DNA of 64,000 bases from Stenotrophomonas sp. MYb238. Lineage in GTDB: Bacteria; Pseudomonadota; Gammaproteobacteria; Xanthomonadales; Xanthomonadaceae. The stretch is from positions 62,001 through 126,000 of the forward strand of contig NZ_WIDL01000011.1 in NCBI RefSeq assembly GCF_009496535.1, in the 5' to 3' direction. Both the position numbers and the translations under genes were made by a program. Positions 15,807 through 27,008 of this stretch are shown here, one piece after another; the stretch's first letter is position 1, and the number at the start of each line of letters is the position of its first letter. The notes beneath the pieces were generated by a model that saw nothing but the letters and a program-made list of their open reading frames with translations, had not been told where the DNA came from and made no database searches.

Positions 15807-16415
15807 ATGCGCGGACGCGACGAAGATACCGGCGAATTTTTCAGCGAGAGCCGCAGCCAGAACCGGCGCGAGGCGCTGGAAATATTGGCGCTGGGCGAGA
15901 AGCTGGTGGAACTGACGGCCGCGCAGCTCGCGCGCCTGCCCATTCCCGAAGACCTGCTCGGGCATATCGAGTACAGCAAGCGCATCACCTCGCACGGCGC
16001 GCGCAAGCGCCAGCTGGCGTTCCTGGCCAAGCAGATGCGCCGCGAGGACGACGCCGTGCTGGACGCCATCCGCGATGCGCTAGAAGCCAACAGCGAGACC
16101 TCCAAGCGCGCGGTGGCGCTGATGCACCGCGTCGAGCACTGGCGCGAGCGCCTGCTGGCCGAGGGCGACGCCGCGCTGGCCGAACTGCTCGACGAATACC
16201 CCGGCGCCGACCGCCAGCAGCTGCGCACGCTGGTGCGCAACGCGCTGGCCGAGAAGGCGAAGAACAAGCCGCCGCGCGCGTTCCGCGAGATCTACCAGGT
16301 CCTGCGCGAGCTGGTGATACCGGCGCAATCGGCGGCCGCGGGCGACCCGGACGAGGAGGCCGACGGCCTGCCCGACGGCATCGATGACGCCAACGAGGAC
16401 GACGGGCGCGATTGA
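15807..16415 (+). CDS. darP: Ribosome biogenesis factor DarP/YjgA (DUF615)
   Basis: 202 residues, highly charged and alpha-helical. Family core: [57 protein letters not shown], and [41 protein letters not shown]. The E. coli protein (YjgA/DarP) associates with late 50S precursors and promotes subunit maturation. The C-terminus is an acidic tail. It lies divergent from pmbA, the same pmbA/yjgA arrangement as in E. coli. Confidence 0.95.
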   Translation: MRGRDEDTGEFFSESRSQNRREALEILALGEKLVELTAAQLARLPIPEDLLGHIEYSKRITSHGARKRQLAFLAKQMRREDDAVLDAIRDALEANSETSKRAVALMHRVEHWRERLLAEGDAALAELLDEYPGADRQQLRTLVRNALAEKAKNKPPRAFREIYQVLRELVIPAQSAAAGDPDEEADGLPDGIDDANEDDGRD

Positions 16416-16500
16416 CCCGCGCGCCCACAGCAGCCGCTTCGGCCGGGCGCCGACGCATGGCGGCATGCCGCCGCTCCCCTTCCCGCAGCCCGGAGGCAGC

Positions 16501-17460
16501 ATGCCCACACGACGATCGCTCCTGCTGGCCGCCCTCGCCGGCTCCGCCCTGCACCTGCCGACCGTGCGCGCCGGCATCTCCCGCGGCAACCCGCCCGGGG
16601 AGGCGGGCTACGTCGATTTGATGCCCGATTTCTGGAAGGCCTACACGCGGGCCGAAGGCGCGGCCGACCGCGCGCAGGCGTTGCAGGACGGCTTCTTCGC
16701 CCCGCACCACGCCATCTATGCCGCGGCCGGACTGAAACCCCGCACCGAACGCATCGCCCGCTGGCTGCCCGACTTCGACGCGATGGCCGCCGACGTGCGG
16801 CGGATCGTCGCCGGCTTCCCTGACCTTTACGCGGCGCACGCCCGGCGCTTCGCCGACGCCTTCCCGGATTTCGACCGTACCCGCGCCCCGATCTACCTGC
16901 TGCCATCGCTGTTCGCCTTCGACGGCCACCTCGAACCCGGCGACGGGCAGCTGCCGCTGTTCATCGGCGCCGACGGGCTGGTGCGCTACCACGGCACCTC
17001 GCCGGACCTGGCGGTATTCCTGGACCACGAATCCTTCCATCTCTACCAGTCCCAGATCGCGCCGGAGGCGATGCTGGACCCGGCGCCCCCGGTGTACGCG
17101 ATGCTGTGGACCGAAGGCGTGGCGAGCTACGTGAGCGAACGCCTCAATCCCGACGCGGCGCTGCTGCACGTGCTGCTCGACGACGTCCATCTGGCCGGCG
17201 CCGACGCGGCCACGCGCCGCGAACTGGCCGCTGCGATCCTTGCCGTACTGGATTCCACCCGGGAAGCCGATGCGCTGCGTTTCTTCAGCGCAGGCGCCAC
17301 CGGGCCGTGGCCGGCGCGCGGCGGCTACCTCGTCGGCCTGGAAGTCGCGCGCCGGATCGGCCGCGAGCTGCCGTTGGCGCAGCTGCCCAGGCTGCAGGGC
17401 GCGGCGCTGCGCGAGCGCTTGGCCCACGAACTGGCCGCGCTGGCGGCAGGCGAGGATTGA
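16501..17460 (+). CDS. Exported zinc protease-like protein with HExxH motif (DUF2268-like)
   Basis: 319 residues. ATG 16501 is preceded by GGAGGCAGC. The N-terminus MPTRRSLLLAALAGSALHLP is a signal peptide with a twin-arginine, so it may use Tat. The motif HESFH at 176-180 (in FLDHESFHLYQSQ) fits a gluzincin site; TEGVASYVSERLNP downstream would supply the third Glu ligand. This matches putative Zn-dependent proteases of the DUF2268 kind, though I am less sure of the exact family. It lies 85 bp after darP and converges on tldD. Confidence 0.75.
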   Translation: MPTRRSLLLAALAGSALHLPTVRAGISRGNPPGEAGYVDLMPDFWKAYTRAEGAADRAQALQDGFFAPHHAIYAAAGLKPRTERIARWLPDFDAMAADVRRIVAGFPDLYAAHARRFADAFPDFDRTRAPIYLLPSLFAFDGHLEPGDGQLPLFIGADGLVRYHGTSPDLAVFLDHESFHLYQSQIAPEAMLDPAPPVYAMLWTEGVASYVSERLNPDAALLHVLLDDVHLAGADAATRRELAAAILAVLDSTREADALRFFSAGATGPWPARGGYLVGLEVARRIGRELPLAQLPRLQGAALRERLAHELAALAAGED

Positions 17461-17494
17461 GCCCCACAGCACCTGCCTGCCGGGCGCACGCGGC

Positions 17495-18940
17495 TCAGGC
17501 CTGCGTGCCGCCCACGGTGAGCCCGTCGATCAGCAGCGACGGCTGGCCCACGCCGACCGGGACGCTCTGCCCATCCTTGCCGCAGATGCCCACGCCTTCG
17601 TCCAGCGCCAGGTCGTTGCCGACCATGCGCACCTTCTGCATGGTTTCCGGGCCGTTGCCGATCAGCGTGGCGCCCTTCACCGGCGCGGTGATCCTGCCGT
17701 CCTCGATCAGGTAGGCCTCGGTCGCCGAGAACACGTACTTGCCGCTGGTGATGTCGACCTGGCCGCCGCCGAAGTTGACCGCGTACAGGCCCTTCTTCAC
17801 CGAGCGGATCATTTCCTGCGGGTCGTGGCTGCCGGCGCGCATGTAGGTGTTGGTCATGCGCGGCATGGTCATGTGCGCGAACGACTCGCGGCGGCCGTTG
17901 CCGGTCGGCGCCACGCCCATCAGCCGCGCGTTGAGCGTGTCCTGCATGTAGCCAACCAGGATGCCGTCCTCGATCAGCGGGGTGCACTGGGTCGGCGTGC
18001 CTTCGTCGTCGATGTTGAGCGAACCGCGGCGGCCGTCGAGGGTGCCGTCGTCGACGATGGTCACGCCCTTCGATGCCACGCGCTCGCCGATGCGGCCGGC
18101 GTAGACGCTGGTGCCCTTGCGGTTGAAGTCGCCTTCCAGGCCGTGGCCAACCGCCTCGTGCAGCAGTACGCCGGGCCAGCCCGGGCCAAGCACCACCGGC
18201 ATCACCCCGGCCGGGGCCGGGATCGCCTCCAGGTTCACCAGCGCCTGCCGCAGCGCCTCGCGGGCGAAGGCCTCGGGGCGGCCGTCGGCGAACAGTTCCT
18301 CGTAGCCGTAGCGCCCGCCGCCGCCGGCGTAGCCGGATTCGCGGCGGCCGTCCTGCTTGACGATCACCTGCACGTTCAGCCGCACCAGCGGGCGCACGTC
18401 CGCGCCCAGCACGCCGTCGCTGCGCGCGACCAGCACCGTGTCCACGCCGCCGGACAGGCTCACCATCACCTGCTGCACGCGCGGGTCGGCCGCGCGCAGG
18501 TAGCGGTCCAGGCGCTTGAGCACGTCCACCTTGGCCTCGTTGCCGAGGCTGTCCACCGGATCGAGCGCCGGGTACAGCGCGCGCGCGCCGCCCCGCACCA
18601 GCGCGCTGGCGTTGCAGGTGCCGCCGTCGCGCGAGATCGCCCGCGCCGACTGCGCCGCGGCCAGCAGCGCCGCCGGCTGGATGTCGTCGGAATAGGCGAA
18701 GCCGGTCTTCTCGCCGGCGATGGCGCGCACGCCCACGCCCTGTTCGATGGAGTGGGCGCCGTCCTTGACGATGCCGTCCTCCACGCTCCAGCTCTCGCGC
18801 CGCGAATGCTGGAAATACAGGTCGCCGAAATCGATGCCCGGGCCCAGCAGGGTGCCGAAGGTGCGGTCGAGGCGGTTGGCGTCCAGCCCGGCCGGCAGCA
18901 GCAGGCGGGATTCGGCGAGCATCAGGGCGGTGTCGGTCAT
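17495..18940 (-). CDS. tldD: Metalloprotease TldD
   Basis: 481 residues from ATG 18940, the E. coli TldD length; a longer frame to 18979 would add 13 unlikely residues. The zinc motif HEAVGH is at 261-266 in [17 protein letters not shown]. Other conserved parts are [42 protein letters not shown]-like sequence (here [18 protein letters not shown]) and [23 protein letters not shown]. It works with PmbA as a cytoplasmic heterodimeric peptidase. It is downstream of yhdP by 52 bp on the same strand, as in many gammaproteobacteria. Confidence 0.97.
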   Translation of the reverse strand: MTDTALMLAESRLLLPAGLDANRLDRTFGTLLGPGIDFGDLYFQHSRRESWSVEDGIVKDGAHSIEQGVGVRAIAGEKTGFAYSDDIQPAALLAAAQSARAISRDGGTCNASALVRGGARALYPALDPVDSLGNEAKVDVLKRLDRYLRAADPRVQQVMVSLSGGVDTVLVARSDGVLGADVRPLVRLNVQVIVKQDGRRESGYAGGGGRYGYEELFADGRPEAFAREALRQALVNLEAIPAPAGVMPVVLGPGWPGVLLHEAVGHGLEGDFNRKGTSVYAGRIGERVASKGVTIVDDGTLDGRRGSLNIDDEGTPTQCTPLIEDGILVGYMQDTLNARLMGVAPTGNGRRESFAHMTMPRMTNTYMRAGSHDPQEMIRSVKKGLYAVNFGGGQVDITSGKYVFSATEAYLIEDGRITAPVKGATLIGNGPETMQKVRMVGNDLALDEGVGICGKDGQSVPVGVGQPSLLIDGLTVGGTQA

Positions 18941-18992
18941 GGCTTTCCAGATGGGGGCAGGCCTGCGGTTCGCAAGCATGCGGCAGAAACGG

Positions 18993-21900
18993 TCAGGGCG
19001 TGCCGGCGGGTGCCGGGCTCACCGCCGGCGGCGGCAGGCGCGGGGCGTCGCGGTCGATCACTTCCACCTTGGGGTCGGACCATGGCCCGGTGACGCGGTA
19101 GGTCTTGGCGCCGATCTCGCCCAGCGGCTTGCCCAGCACCGCGTTGGCGGCCGCGCCCACCGCCGCGCCGACCGGGCCGCCGGCGACGGCGCCGACCACC
19201 GCCAGCAGGTTGCCCGAACGCGGGTTGACCTCGATGGTCTGGTCGAAACGCTGCGCGCGCAGGTCGGCCTGGCCGCGGATGGCGATGTCCGCCGCCGGGC
19301 CCTGCATGCCGATCCTGTCGGTGCGGGCCAGGCCGTCGCCGAACATCACCTGCCCTTCGGCCTGGTTGAACGCCAGGCCCTTGGAGAAGAAATCGCGGAA
19401 ATCCAGCATCAGCCGGCGCGGCAGCTGGGCGACGCTGAGCAGGCCCAGCACCCGCCCCGCGCCCGGTTCGACTTCGAGGATCTGGCCGTTGCGCAGGTTG
19501 ATGTCCAGCGTGCCTTCCAGCCCGGCCAGGTTGAAGGCGGCCGGCGCGCCGTCCCAGCCGGCGTTGAACTGCAGCTGCCCCTGCCCGCCGCGCAGCTGCC
19601 CGCCGTAGCCCAGGTTGTCCAGCAGCCCGCCCAGGTTCTCGCTGTGCACGGCCGCCTCGAACCGCGTGCGCGCCTGCGCGCCGGTGCCGCGCCATTGCCC
19701 GGTCACGTCGATGGCCTGCTTGGGCGAACGGAACTGCAGCTGCGACACCTGCAGGCCATCGGCCAGCGGGCGGGTGCGCACGGTGGCCTGGCCCAGCACG
19801 ACCTTGCCGAAGGTCAGGTCGCCGATGTCCAGCGCCAGCGGCGGGATCTTCGCCGGGTTCACCGGGTCGGCCGGATGGTCGCCGGCCTCGCCGGCCACGG
19901 CCGTCGCCGCCTGCCAGTGCACGCGCGCCAGCGTGCCGCTGACAGTGCCGCCCGCGGCCTCGGGCACCACCAGGTCGCCAGCCAGCGCCGGCCCTTCCAG
20001 CTGCACCGCGACCGCGCCGTTGCCCGGCCGCAGGCGCAGGCGGGTCTGCTCGAAGCGGCCGCCGACCAGCAGCAGCTGGTCGGCCAGTACGTCCACCTGT
20101 TTCAGCGCAAGCCCGTCGTCGCCCCCGCCTTCGCCCGCGCTGCCGCCGCGCGCCAGCGCGATCCATTCCAGCGCATCCAGCGACGGCGTGCGGCCGTCCA
20201 TCACCAGCCCGTCGGCCGGCGGCTCGCGGCTCACCCGGTCGCTGCCCATGGTCACCTGCACCCCGGTCCTGCCGTTCTGCACGCGCGCGGCCAGCGCCAT
20301 GCGCCGGCCGAAGGCGACCTCGGTGGTGCCGCTGCCCAGCGGCAGGCTGGCGGTCACCCGGGTCGGCAGGACGTCGGCGGCCGGCTTGTCCAGCGGCGCC
20401 GGCAGCTGCAGGCGCGTGCCCTGCAGGTCCGAGCGCAGGCTGAGCGTGGTCGGCGGTTCGCTGCGGCTGCCCTCGGGCACCTTGGGCAGGGTCACGCCGA
20501 TGGTCCAGCGCGAGGTGCCGTGCATGTAGGGCTGCAGCCACTGCAGCTCCGGTGCGCGCTGCAGCAGGTCGGCCGCGCCCAGCGTCGCGGTCAGTTCGGC
20601 CTCGAAGGCATTGCGCGGATCGGCCACCGGCGTGCCCGCGCCCAGCGCCAGCACGCCATCGTGTTCCTTGTACCGGACCTGCAACGCCGGCGCGCGGAAC
20701 CCGCCGCTGCCGTACTCGGCCTTGCCGCGCACGTTGTCCAGGCGCAGGTCCCAGCGGCTGTCGGCCAGGGTGGCGCCGCGCAGTTCGACATCGCCGCTGA
20801 CCTGCCCGGCACCGCCGTGCAACGGCAGCGACAGCCCGAAGTTGACCGCCGCCGGCCCGCTGGCGCTGAGCGCGTCCAAGGTCGGGCCGTAGTCGGCCTG
20901 CAGCGGGCTCTGCCGCAGCAGCGCCAGCAGGTGCCTGCTGTCGTCCACGGTGCGCGCGTCCACGGTCAGGCGCGATTCGTGGAAATCGGCGATGCCGGCG
21001 CGGAAGGCGTCGACCTTGACCCCGCCGAGGTTGCCCCTGCCCTGCAGCGCGAAGCCGTTGGCGATGAAGGCCACGTCGGCATCGACGCCGGTCATGGCCG
21101 GCCAGCCGTGCGAGAAGCGCAGGGTGCCCTGGTCGATGCGGCCGCCGGCCTCGAAGCGGCCGTCGTTGCCGTCGAAGGGCCAGTCGTCCAGGTCGCCCAC
21201 CGCCAGGCCGAAGCCATCGCGCAGGTGCCCGTCCACCAGCGCCTCGTCCAGCCACCGCACCGCCGCCACGCTCATGTGCGAGCGCACCCAGAAGCCCTTG
21301 GCCGCGGCGATCGGCACGTCGTCCAGCTGCGCGGCCAGGCTGATCCACGGCCGCGTGCCGTCGCCCTGGAACCACAGCCCGCCGCGCACGTCGGCCGCGT
21401 AGTCGTTGCCCTGCACGCGCATCGCCGGCGTGGCGACGCGCCAGCCGGCGCCTTCGCGCCAGGCCACGGCCTGGCCGTCCAGCTGCAGGTCGTGGACCAC
21501 GCCGAAACCGCTCGGCCAGTCGAAACGCAGCGGCTGGCCCGGGCGCAGCCGCAGCGCCACCGCCTGCCCGTCGCCCTCGAAATGCCCGCGCAGGCCGCTC
21601 AGGCCCGGGCTGCCGTCCACCGGCGTGAACGCGGCTTCCTCCAGTTCGCCGGCGCCGCGCACGGCACCGCCCAGGCGACCGGCGATGTCCACGTCGGCCA
21701 GGCGCAGGACCGGCGCGGCGCGGTACAGCCATTGCCGCAGCCCCGGCTCCACCGCATCGCTGAGCGCGGCCACCCGCAGCAGCGGGGTCGCGTCGATGCG
21801 TCGTCCGCGCAGCGCGAAGTCGCGGCCGCCGCCCAGATGCAGGCCGTCGAGTACCTGCGTGCCGCCGTTCCCGGTGGCGACCCGCAGCTGCGGTGCGTCC

Positions 21901-22820
21901 ATGCGCCAATCGTCGCCGTCATGCCGCCAGCGCGCGCGCAGGCGCAGGCTGTCGAAGCCGGCGGTCGGCGCGGTGCCGCCGGTGGCGAAAGGCGCGCCCG
22001 CCAGTTCCACCTTCTCCAGCGTGGCGTCGGCGATGACCGAGGCCACGCGGTGATCGCTCACCGCCACCCAGCTGCGGATCGTGCCGGTCCCGTGGCGCAC
22101 GTCGATGCCGCCGAAGTGCAGCAGCGGGCTCCATGCGGACAGGTCGGCCGGCGCGGCGGCGATCCAGGCGGTGCCGTCGCCGCGCTGGCGCTGGAAATCC
22201 AGCACCGCGGTCAGCGGCGCGGCCTCGGTGTCGATCCAGGCGCGGGCGCCGGCGCGCACCCGTTCGCCGTCCACGCGCAGGCGCAGATCGATCCGCGGCA
22301 GCTCCGCCTCCAGTCCCAGCGAAGGCGCGTGCAGCCGCAGGCGGCCGCCGATCACCTGCAGCTCGCCGAGCCGGCGCAGGGTTTCCAGCGGGTCGCCAGC
22401 GTCGCCGGCACTGGGCAGGCCGCGCACCGACCAGCGGCCGTCGTCGGCCCGCTGCAGGGTCAGCGCCAGCCCGCGCAGGCGCAGCTCGGTCAGCGGCGCG
22501 CCCGGCAGCAGTCCGGAATACAGCGACACCAGCACCTCGGCCTGGCCGATGCGCACGCCGTCGCCCTGGCCGATACGCAGGCCGTCCAGCCGCAGCAGCG
22601 GGCCGCGCCGGGTCCAGGCGGTGTCCATGCGGTCGAACGCCACCGGCTGGCCGGCGCGTTCGCTCAGCCAGGCAGCCACCTTTTCCGGGTGCCGCTCGAC
22701 CAGCGGCAACAGCTGGTTGAGGCTGCCCACCAGCACGGCCACGACCACCAGCACCACGGCCAGCGCGTAGATCGCATGGCGGCGCAGGTGGCGGAGGCGG
22801 TAGCGCGACAGCACGGGCAT
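18993..22820 (-). CDS. yhdP: YhdP-type AsmA-like phospholipid transport protein (TIGR02099 family)
   Basis: 1275 residues from the ATG at 22820. A longer frame to 22916 exists, but the selected start opens directly into the basic segment RYRLRHLRR and the single N-terminal helix [19 protein letters not shown]. The remainder is a very large periplasmic beta-rich body of AsmA/DUF3971 type. The C-terminal AsmA-like segment has [35 protein letters not shown] and [25 protein letters not shown]. YhdP is one of three E. coli AsmA-like proteins that bridge the envelope and carry phospholipids to the outer membrane. It is encoded between rng and tldD, the conserved order. Confidence 0.93.
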   Translation of the reverse strand: MPVLSRYRLRHLRRHAIYALAVVLVVVAVLVGSLNQLLPLVERHPEKVAAWLSERAGQPVAFDRMDTAWTRRGPLLRLDGLRIGQGDGVRIGQAEVLVSLYSGLLPGAPLTELRLRGLALTLQRADDGRWSVRGLPSAGDAGDPLETLRRLGELQVIGGRLRLHAPSLGLEAELPRIDLRLRVDGERVRAGARAWIDTEAAPLTAVLDFQRQRGDGTAWIAAAPADLSAWSPLLHFGGIDVRHGTGTIRSWVAVSDHRVASVIADATLEKVELAGAPFATGGTAPTAGFDSLRLRARWRHDGDDWRMDAPQLRVATGNGGTQVLDGLHLGGGRDFALRGRRIDATPLLRVAALSDAVEPGLRQWLYRAAPVLRLADVDIAGRLGGAVRGAGELEEAAFTPVDGSPGLSGLRGHFEGDGQAVALRLRPGQPLRFDWPSGFGVVHDLQLDGQAVAWREGAGWRVATPAMRVQGNDYAADVRGGLWFQGDGTRPWISLAAQLDDVPIAAAKGFWVRSHMSVAAVRWLDEALVDGHLRDGFGLAVGDLDDWPFDGNDGRFEAGGRIDQGTLRFSHGWPAMTGVDADVAFIANGFALQGRGNLGGVKVDAFRAGIADFHESRLTVDARTVDDSRHLLALLRQSPLQADYGPTLDALSASGPAAVNFGLSLPLHGGAGQVSGDVELRGATLADSRWDLRLDNVRGKAEYGSGGFRAPALQVRYKEHDGVLALGAGTPVADPRNAFEAELTATLGAADLLQRAPELQWLQPYMHGTSRWTIGVTLPKVPEGSRSEPPTTLSLRSDLQGTRLQLPAPLDKPAADVLPTRVTASLPLGSGTTEVAFGRRMALAARVQNGRTGVQVTMGSDRVSREPPADGLVMDGRTPSLDALEWIALARGGSAGEGGGDDGLALKQVDVLADQLLLVGGRFEQTRLRLRPGNGAVAVQLEGPALAGDLVVPEAAGGTVSGTLARVHWQAATAVAGEAGDHPADPVNPAKIPPLALDIGDLTFGKVVLGQATVRTRPLADGLQVSQLQFRSPKQAIDVTGQWRGTGAQARTRFEAAVHSENLGGLLDNLGYGGQLRGGQGQLQFNAGWDGAPAAFNLAGLEGTLDINLRNGQILEVEPGAGRVLGLLSVAQLPRRLMLDFRDFFSKGLAFNQAEGQVMFGDGLARTDRIGMQGPAADIAIRGQADLRAQRFDQTIEVNPRSGNLLAVVGAVAGGPVGAAVGAAANAVLGKPLGEIGAKTYRVTGPWSDPKVEVIDRDAPRLPPPAVSPAPAGTP

Positions 22821-22956
22821 CGGGAAACGGGACCGGAGGACGAAGATCGGGACGGAAGTGGGAAAGAATGCCTGTGGCAGCCGGAATCGCAATGCAACGG
22901 CCGGCCTCCCCGCCACCGCGGGCCGCCGTCAGCGGCCGGCGGCCTCCGGCGCAGCG

Positions 22957-24447
22957 CTACAGCAGCACGACGTCGAACTGTTCCTGCAGGTACTGGTCGT
23001 CGGCCTGGAAACGGATGCTCTTGCCGAGGAACTCCTCCAGCTCGGCCACCGCCGCCGACTCCTCGTCGGTGATGCGCGCCACCACCTTGGTCGAGGCGAT
23101 CACCAGCAGCCGCGCGGCGTCGAACTGGCGCACCGCGCGGGTGATCTCGCGGAAGATCTCGTAGGTCACCGTCTCGGTGGTCTTGATGCTGCCGCGCCCG
23201 CTGCACTCCGGGCAGGGCTCGGACAGCTGCCGCTCCAGGCTCTCGACCGTGCGCTTGCGGGTCATTTCCACCAGGCCCAGCGGCGAGAAGTCGTAGACGG
23301 TGGTCTTGGCGTGGTCGCGCGCCAGCGATTTCTCCAGCGTGCGCAGCACCTGGCGGCGGTGCTCGGGATCGACCATGTCGATGAAGTCGATGATGATGAT
23401 GCCGCCGAGGTTGCGCAGCCGCAGCTGCCGCGCCACCGCCTGCGCCGCCTCCAGGTTGGTGCGGAACACGGTTTCTTCCAGGTTGCGCTGGCCGAGGAAG
23501 GAACCGGTGTTGACGTCGATGGTGGTCATCGCCTCGGTCTGGTCGATGACCAGGTAGCCGCCGGACTTGAGCGGCACCTGCTTGTCCAGCGCGCGGCCGA
23601 TCTCGTCCTCCACGCCGTACAGGTCGAAGATCGGGCGGTCGCCGGTGTACAGCTCCAGCTTCTCGGCCAGCACCGGCATGTACTTGGCGACGAAGGCCTG
23701 CAGCTGGGCGAAGGTTTCCTTCGAGTCGACCTTCACCTTCTCCACGTCCTTGCGGATCAGGTCGCGCACCGAGCGCAGCGGCAGGCTCAGGTCCTCGTAG
23801 ATGATGCTGCGCGGCGGCGCCTCGCGGCCGCGGCGCTCGACCACGTTCCACACCCGCGACAGGTAGGAGATGTCCTCGGCCAGCGCCTCGGCCGGCTGGC
23901 CCTCGGCGTTGGTGCGCACGATGTAGCCGTAGCCGCCGTGCTGGGCGGAGATCTCGGTCACCAGCGCCTTGAGCCGGGCGCGCTCGGCCTCGTCCTCGAT
24001 CCGCGCCGACACCCCGACCATCTTCGACTGCGGCAGCAGCACCAGGTAGCGCGAGGGAATGCTGACCTGGGTGGTCAGGCGCGCGCCCTTGCTGCCGATC
24101 GGGTCCTTGACCACCTGCACCACCACGTCCTGGCCGTCGCGCAGCAGCTCGACGATCGGCACCGACGAGGGCAGCGGCAGGCTGGGCGCGGTCTCCTCGG
24201 TGTCGGCGGCCACCGGCGCCGGCCGCACCACGTCGTTGGCGTGCAGGAACGCGGCGCGCTCCAGCCCGACCTCGACGAAGGCCGCCTGCATGCCCGGCAT
24301 CACCCGCTGCACCCGCCCCTTGTAGATGTTGCCGACCACGCCGCGGCGCCAGCCGCGCTCGATGTGCAGCTCCTGCAGCATGCCGTTCTCGATCACCGCC
24401 ACGCGGGTTTCGCGCGGGGTGACGTTCACCAGTATTTCTTCGGACAT
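22957..24447 (-). CDS. rng: Ribonuclease G
   Basis: 496 residues. The N-terminus MSEEILVNVTPRETRVAVIENG, then an S1-type segment (GNIYKGRVQRVMPGMQAAFVEVGLERAAFLH), match RNase E/G. The catalytic DNase I-like region has IIIIDFIDMVDPEHRRQVL with the metal-binding aspartates. The Zn-link CPECSGRG (CxxC) mediates dimer formation. It lacks the long RNase E C-terminal scaffold. It matures the 5' end of 16S rRNA and degrades some mRNAs. It starts 4 bp after maf. Confidence 0.97.
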   Translation of the reverse strand: MSEEILVNVTPRETRVAVIENGMLQELHIERGWRRGVVGNIYKGRVQRVMPGMQAAFVEVGLERAAFLHANDVVRPAPVAADTEETAPSLPLPSSVPIVELLRDGQDVVVQVVKDPIGSKGARLTTQVSIPSRYLVLLPQSKMVGVSARIEDEAERARLKALVTEISAQHGGYGYIVRTNAEGQPAEALAEDISYLSRVWNVVERRGREAPPRSIIYEDLSLPLRSVRDLIRKDVEKVKVDSKETFAQLQAFVAKYMPVLAEKLELYTGDRPIFDLYGVEDEIGRALDKQVPLKSGGYLVIDQTEAMTTIDVNTGSFLGQRNLEETVFRTNLEAAQAVARQLRLRNLGGIIIIDFIDMVDPEHRRQVLRTLEKSLARDHAKTTVYDFSPLGLVEMTRKRTVESLERQLSEPCPECSGRGSIKTTETVTYEIFREITRAVRQFDAARLLVIASTKVVARITDEESAAVAELEEFLGKSIRFQADDQYLQEQFDVVLL

Positions 24448-24451
24448 CCGT

Positions 24452-25024
24452 TCAATCCTTCCCTGCGCCGAAACCGCGCAGCAGCGCGGCGGTCTGCTGC
24501 AACGGCAGCCCCATCACGCCCGAATAGCTGCCCGCGAGCCGGCTGATCCAGCGTTCGGCGCCGCCCTGTATGGCGTAGGCGCCGGCCTTGCCCATCGGCT
24601 CGCCGCTGGCGACGTAGGCGGCGATCTCGTCCTCGGCCATCGCCGCGAACGTCACCTCCGATTCGACGACAACCAGTTCCTCGCGCCCCGGCGCCACCAG
24701 CGCCACCGCGGTGACGACCTGGTGGCTGCGCCCGGCCAGCGAACGCAGCATGGCCGCGGCGTCGGCGGCGTCGGCGGGCTTGCCATAGACGCGGTCGCCC
24801 AGCACCACTTCGGTGTCCGAACCGAGCACCATGGCCTGCGGGTCGGCGGCGGCCAGCGCCAGGCCGGCGCGCGCCTTGTCCAGCGCGACACGGCGCACGT
24901 AGGCCGCCGGCGCTTCGTCGGCGCCGCGGATTTCTGGTACGTCCAGGTCCAGCGTGCGGAACGGAATGTCCAGGCGTGCGAGCAGTTCGTTGCGGCGGGG
25001 AGAGCGGGAAGCGAGATAGAGCAT
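24452..25024 (-). CDS. maf: Maf-type nucleotide pyrophosphatase (dTTP/UTP, YhdE-like)
   Basis: 190 residues. The Maf signature [14 protein letters not shown] opens the protein; [22 protein letters not shown] (catalytic Asp) and [14 protein letters not shown] follow. These residues fit the YhdE group, which hydrolyses dTTP, UTP and modified pyrimidine nucleotides, acting as house-cleaning enzyme. It is the first gene of maf-rng-yhdP-tldD. In many relatives rlmH directly precedes it; here 5 kb of oppositely oriented genes intervene. Confidence 0.94.
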   Translation of the reverse strand: MLYLASRSPRRNELLARLDIPFRTLDLDVPEIRGADEAPAAYVRRVALDKARAGLALAAADPQAMVLGSDTEVVLGDRVYGKPADAADAAAMLRSLAGRSHQVVTAVALVAPGREELVVVESEVTFAAMAEDEIAAYVASGEPMGKAGAYAIQGGAERWISRLAGSYSGVMGLPLQQTAALLRGFGAGKD

Positions 25025-25225
25025 CGGCGAAGCATAACCCGCGCCCGTTGCGGCCGGCGCCTGCCGCAGGCGCGCCGCTCGCCACGGACCGCCATTCCCG
25101 CCTACGCTTCGCCCGTTCCCGGCTGAACCGCGGGCAAAGCCGGCGCCGCGTCCTCGACCCCGGCCGGCCTCACCGCCCGTTCATCGCTCCCGAACCAACC
25201 TCGCATCCATCCAAGGAGGATCCAC

Positions 25226-25960
25226 ATGCGCCATTCCGCACTCGCCCCGCTGCTGCTCGCCCTGTCCTTCGCCTCGGGAGCCCCGATGACCGCCCACGCC
25301 CAGAACGCACCGGCCATCGTGGCCAGCGACGCCACCCTGCTCAACATCTCCGCCCAGGCCGAGGCGCGGCGCGTGCCGGACGTGGCCACGCTGTCGGCCG
25401 GGGTGGTCACCCAGGCCGTCGACGGCAATACCGCCATGCGCGAGAACGCGGTGCAGATGGACAAGGTGATGGCCGCGGTCAAGGCCGCCGGCATCGCCGA
25501 GCGCGACATCCAGACCAGCGGCATCAACCTCAGCCCGCAGTACCGCTACGCCGACAACGAGGCGCCGAAGATCACCGGCTACCAGGCCAGCAACACCGTC
25601 AGCCTGAAGGTGCGCGACATCGCCAAGCTGGGCAAGGTGCTCGACAGCCTGGCCGCGCAGGGCGCCAACCAGATCAACGGCCCGAGCTTCGAGATCGACC
25701 AGCCCGAGCCGGTGTACGACGAGGCGCGCGTGGCCGCGCTGAAGAAGGCCCAGGCCCGCGCCGAGACCTATGCCAAGTCGCTGGGCCTGCGCGTGCGCCG
25801 CATCGTCAGCATCTCCGAAGGCGGCAACGGCGGCTTCCGCCCGCCGATGCCGATGATGGCGATGGCGCGTTCGGCCAAGGCCGAAATGGACACGGCGGTG
25901 TCGCCGGGCGAGACCACGCTGTCGGTGAACCTGGACGTGGTGTTCGAACTGGGCCGCTGA
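25226..25960 (+). CDS. SIMPL domain (DUF541) periplasmic protein
   Basis: 244 residues with a signal peptide (cleavage near AHA/QN) and strong ribosome site AAGGAGG. The SIMPL domain is recognisable from LLNISAQAEARRVPDVATLSAGVVTQA, AGIAERDIQTSGINLSPQYRY, ITGYQASNTVSLKVRDIAKLGKVLD and KAQARAETYAKSLGLRVRRIVSISEG. Members (e.g. YggE, BP26) form periplasmic or channel-like oligomers linked to stress protection; the biochemical role is unclear. It is a single gene closed by a terminator. Confidence 0.92.
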   Translation: MRHSALAPLLLALSFASGAPMTAHAQNAPAIVASDATLLNISAQAEARRVPDVATLSAGVVTQAVDGNTAMRENAVQMDKVMAAVKAAGIAERDIQTSGINLSPQYRYADNEAPKITGYQASNTVSLKVRDIAKLGKVLDSLAAQGANQINGPSFEIDQPEPVYDEARVAALKKAQARAETYAKSLGLRVRRIVSISEGGNGGFRPPMPMMAMARSAKAEMDTAVSPGETTLSVNLDVVFELGR

Positions 25961-25985
25961 TCCTCGCCGACATCCCGATCCCTGG

Positions 25986-26010
25986 AAACGGCGCCTGCGG
26001 GCGCCGTTTT
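25986..26010 (+). terminator. Rho-independent terminator of the SIMPL gene
   Basis: AAACGGCGCC (25986-25995) pairs with GGCGCCGTTT (26000-26009) as a 10-bp stem with loop TGCG, and T continues at 26010. It is 25 bp after the stop. Confidence 0.85.
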
Positions 26011-26089
26011 CCTGTCTGGCGGCTGACCGGGAAATCCGGCCCCGCTTGCCGGATCGCCGCTTTGCAGGCGCACTGGCCGCACGCGGGCC

Positions 26090-26116
26090 GGAACCATCGC
26101 AACCCCGGCCGGCGTC
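26090..26116 (+). promoter_or_regulatory. Possible ECF-type sigma promoter of the tonB gene
   Basis: GGAACC (26090-26095), a 17-bp spacer and CGTC (26113-26116) match the GGAAC / CGTC pattern of extracytoplasmic-function sigma factors. The ATG follows 45 bp later. It is based on short motifs only. Confidence 0.3.
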
Positions 26117-26160
26117 ACCGAGCGTTGTTCTCCAGCACACACCCACGCAGGAGGTGGCAC

Positions 26161-26826
26161 ATGGTCCGCACGCAGCCCGGCATTTCCCCGATCCGTTTCG
26201 ATACCTCGCGTATCCTCGCCTACAGCACGGCCATCGCCCTGCACGCGCTGGCGGCCGGATTGCTGCTGATCCCGTTGTCGCAGGTTCCCATCCGCAGCGA
26301 CGCCGTCGTCCCGGAACCGCGCTGGCAGCTGCCGGACATCGTCCCGGTGGTACCGACGCCTCCGCCGCCGACGCCGGTCCCGGTGGTGAAGCACGCGCCA
26401 CCGCCCACGCCCCACGCCCTGCCCGCGCCGGTGGAGAACGCGCCGATGCCGGTCTTCGCCACCGAGGCGGTCATCCCGCAGCCGGCCGAATCCGGCACGC
26501 CCACCGATACCGGCCCGGTCGCCGATTCGATCGCAGCGCCCGCGCCGCTGGTGGGCGTGCAGCTGCGCTACCTGCACGCGCCCGCTCCGGCCTATCCGCG
26601 CGATGCCCTTCGCGTCGGCGCGCAGGGCACGGTGACCCTGCGCGTGCTGGTCGGCGTCGACGGCAAGCCGCTGGAAGTGAGCGTCGAACGCAGCAGCGGC
26701 AACCGCAGCCTGGACAATGCCGCACGCAGCCAGGTGCTGCGCCAGTGGACGTTCCAGCCGGCCACCGACAACGGACGCGCGGTGCAGGCCTATGGCCTGG
26801 TGCCGGTCGATTTCAAGCTGAATTGA
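26161..26826 (+). CDS. Energy transducer TonB
   Basis: 221 residues; start ATG 26161 has AGGAGGTGGC upstream. One N-terminal membrane helix (AYSTAIALHALAAGLLLIPL) is followed by a Pro-rich periplasmic linker (TPPPPTPVPVVKHAPPPTPHA). The TonB C-terminal domain has the YP box and strand pattern APAYPRDALRVGAQGTVTLRVLVGVDGKPLEV and SLDNAARSQVLRQWTFQPATDNG. It transmits the proton-motive force from ExbBD to outer-membrane receptors. The TonB-dependent receptor is the next gene. No exbB/exbD is adjacent. Confidence 0.94.
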   Translation: MVRTQPGISPIRFDTSRILAYSTAIALHALAAGLLLIPLSQVPIRSDAVVPEPRWQLPDIVPVVPTPPPPTPVPVVKHAPPPTPHALPAPVENAPMPVFATEAVIPQPAESGTPTDTGPVADSIAAPAPLVGVQLRYLHAPAPAYPRDALRVGAQGTVTLRVLVGVDGKPLEVSVERSSGNRSLDNAARSQVLRQWTFQPATDNGRAVQAYGLVPVDFKLN

Positions 26827-26912
26827 GGCCCATGCGGTCCGCAGGGAAGCGCAGCTGAACGCTTCCTTGCGGACCCTCTGCGCAACCGCGCCTATTAATC
26901 GATTTTTCACCG

Positions 26913-26939
26913 TTGTCTCACCCCGGGAAAACCTAGATT
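26913..26939 (+). promoter_or_regulatory. Candidate promoter of the TonB-dependent receptor gene
   Basis: TTGTCT (26913-26918) and TAGATT (26934-26939), 15 bp apart, lie in an AT-richer patch of the 182-bp gap before the GTG start at 27009. The spacer is short, so the -35 assignment is tentative. Confidence 0.35.
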
Positions 26940-27008
26940 CGCGGCCGTCGATGTCCCCCGGCCGCCTATCGGCGGCCTCTTCGCCGCAGTTCCCCTGGAG
27001 AGAAGACC

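Noticed and set aside
18720-23072. 1450-codon plus-strand frame opposite yhdP and tldD
   Set aside because: It is antisense to two clearly recognised genes; its Arg/Ala/Gln/His-rich composition is the usual GC-rich antisense artefact.
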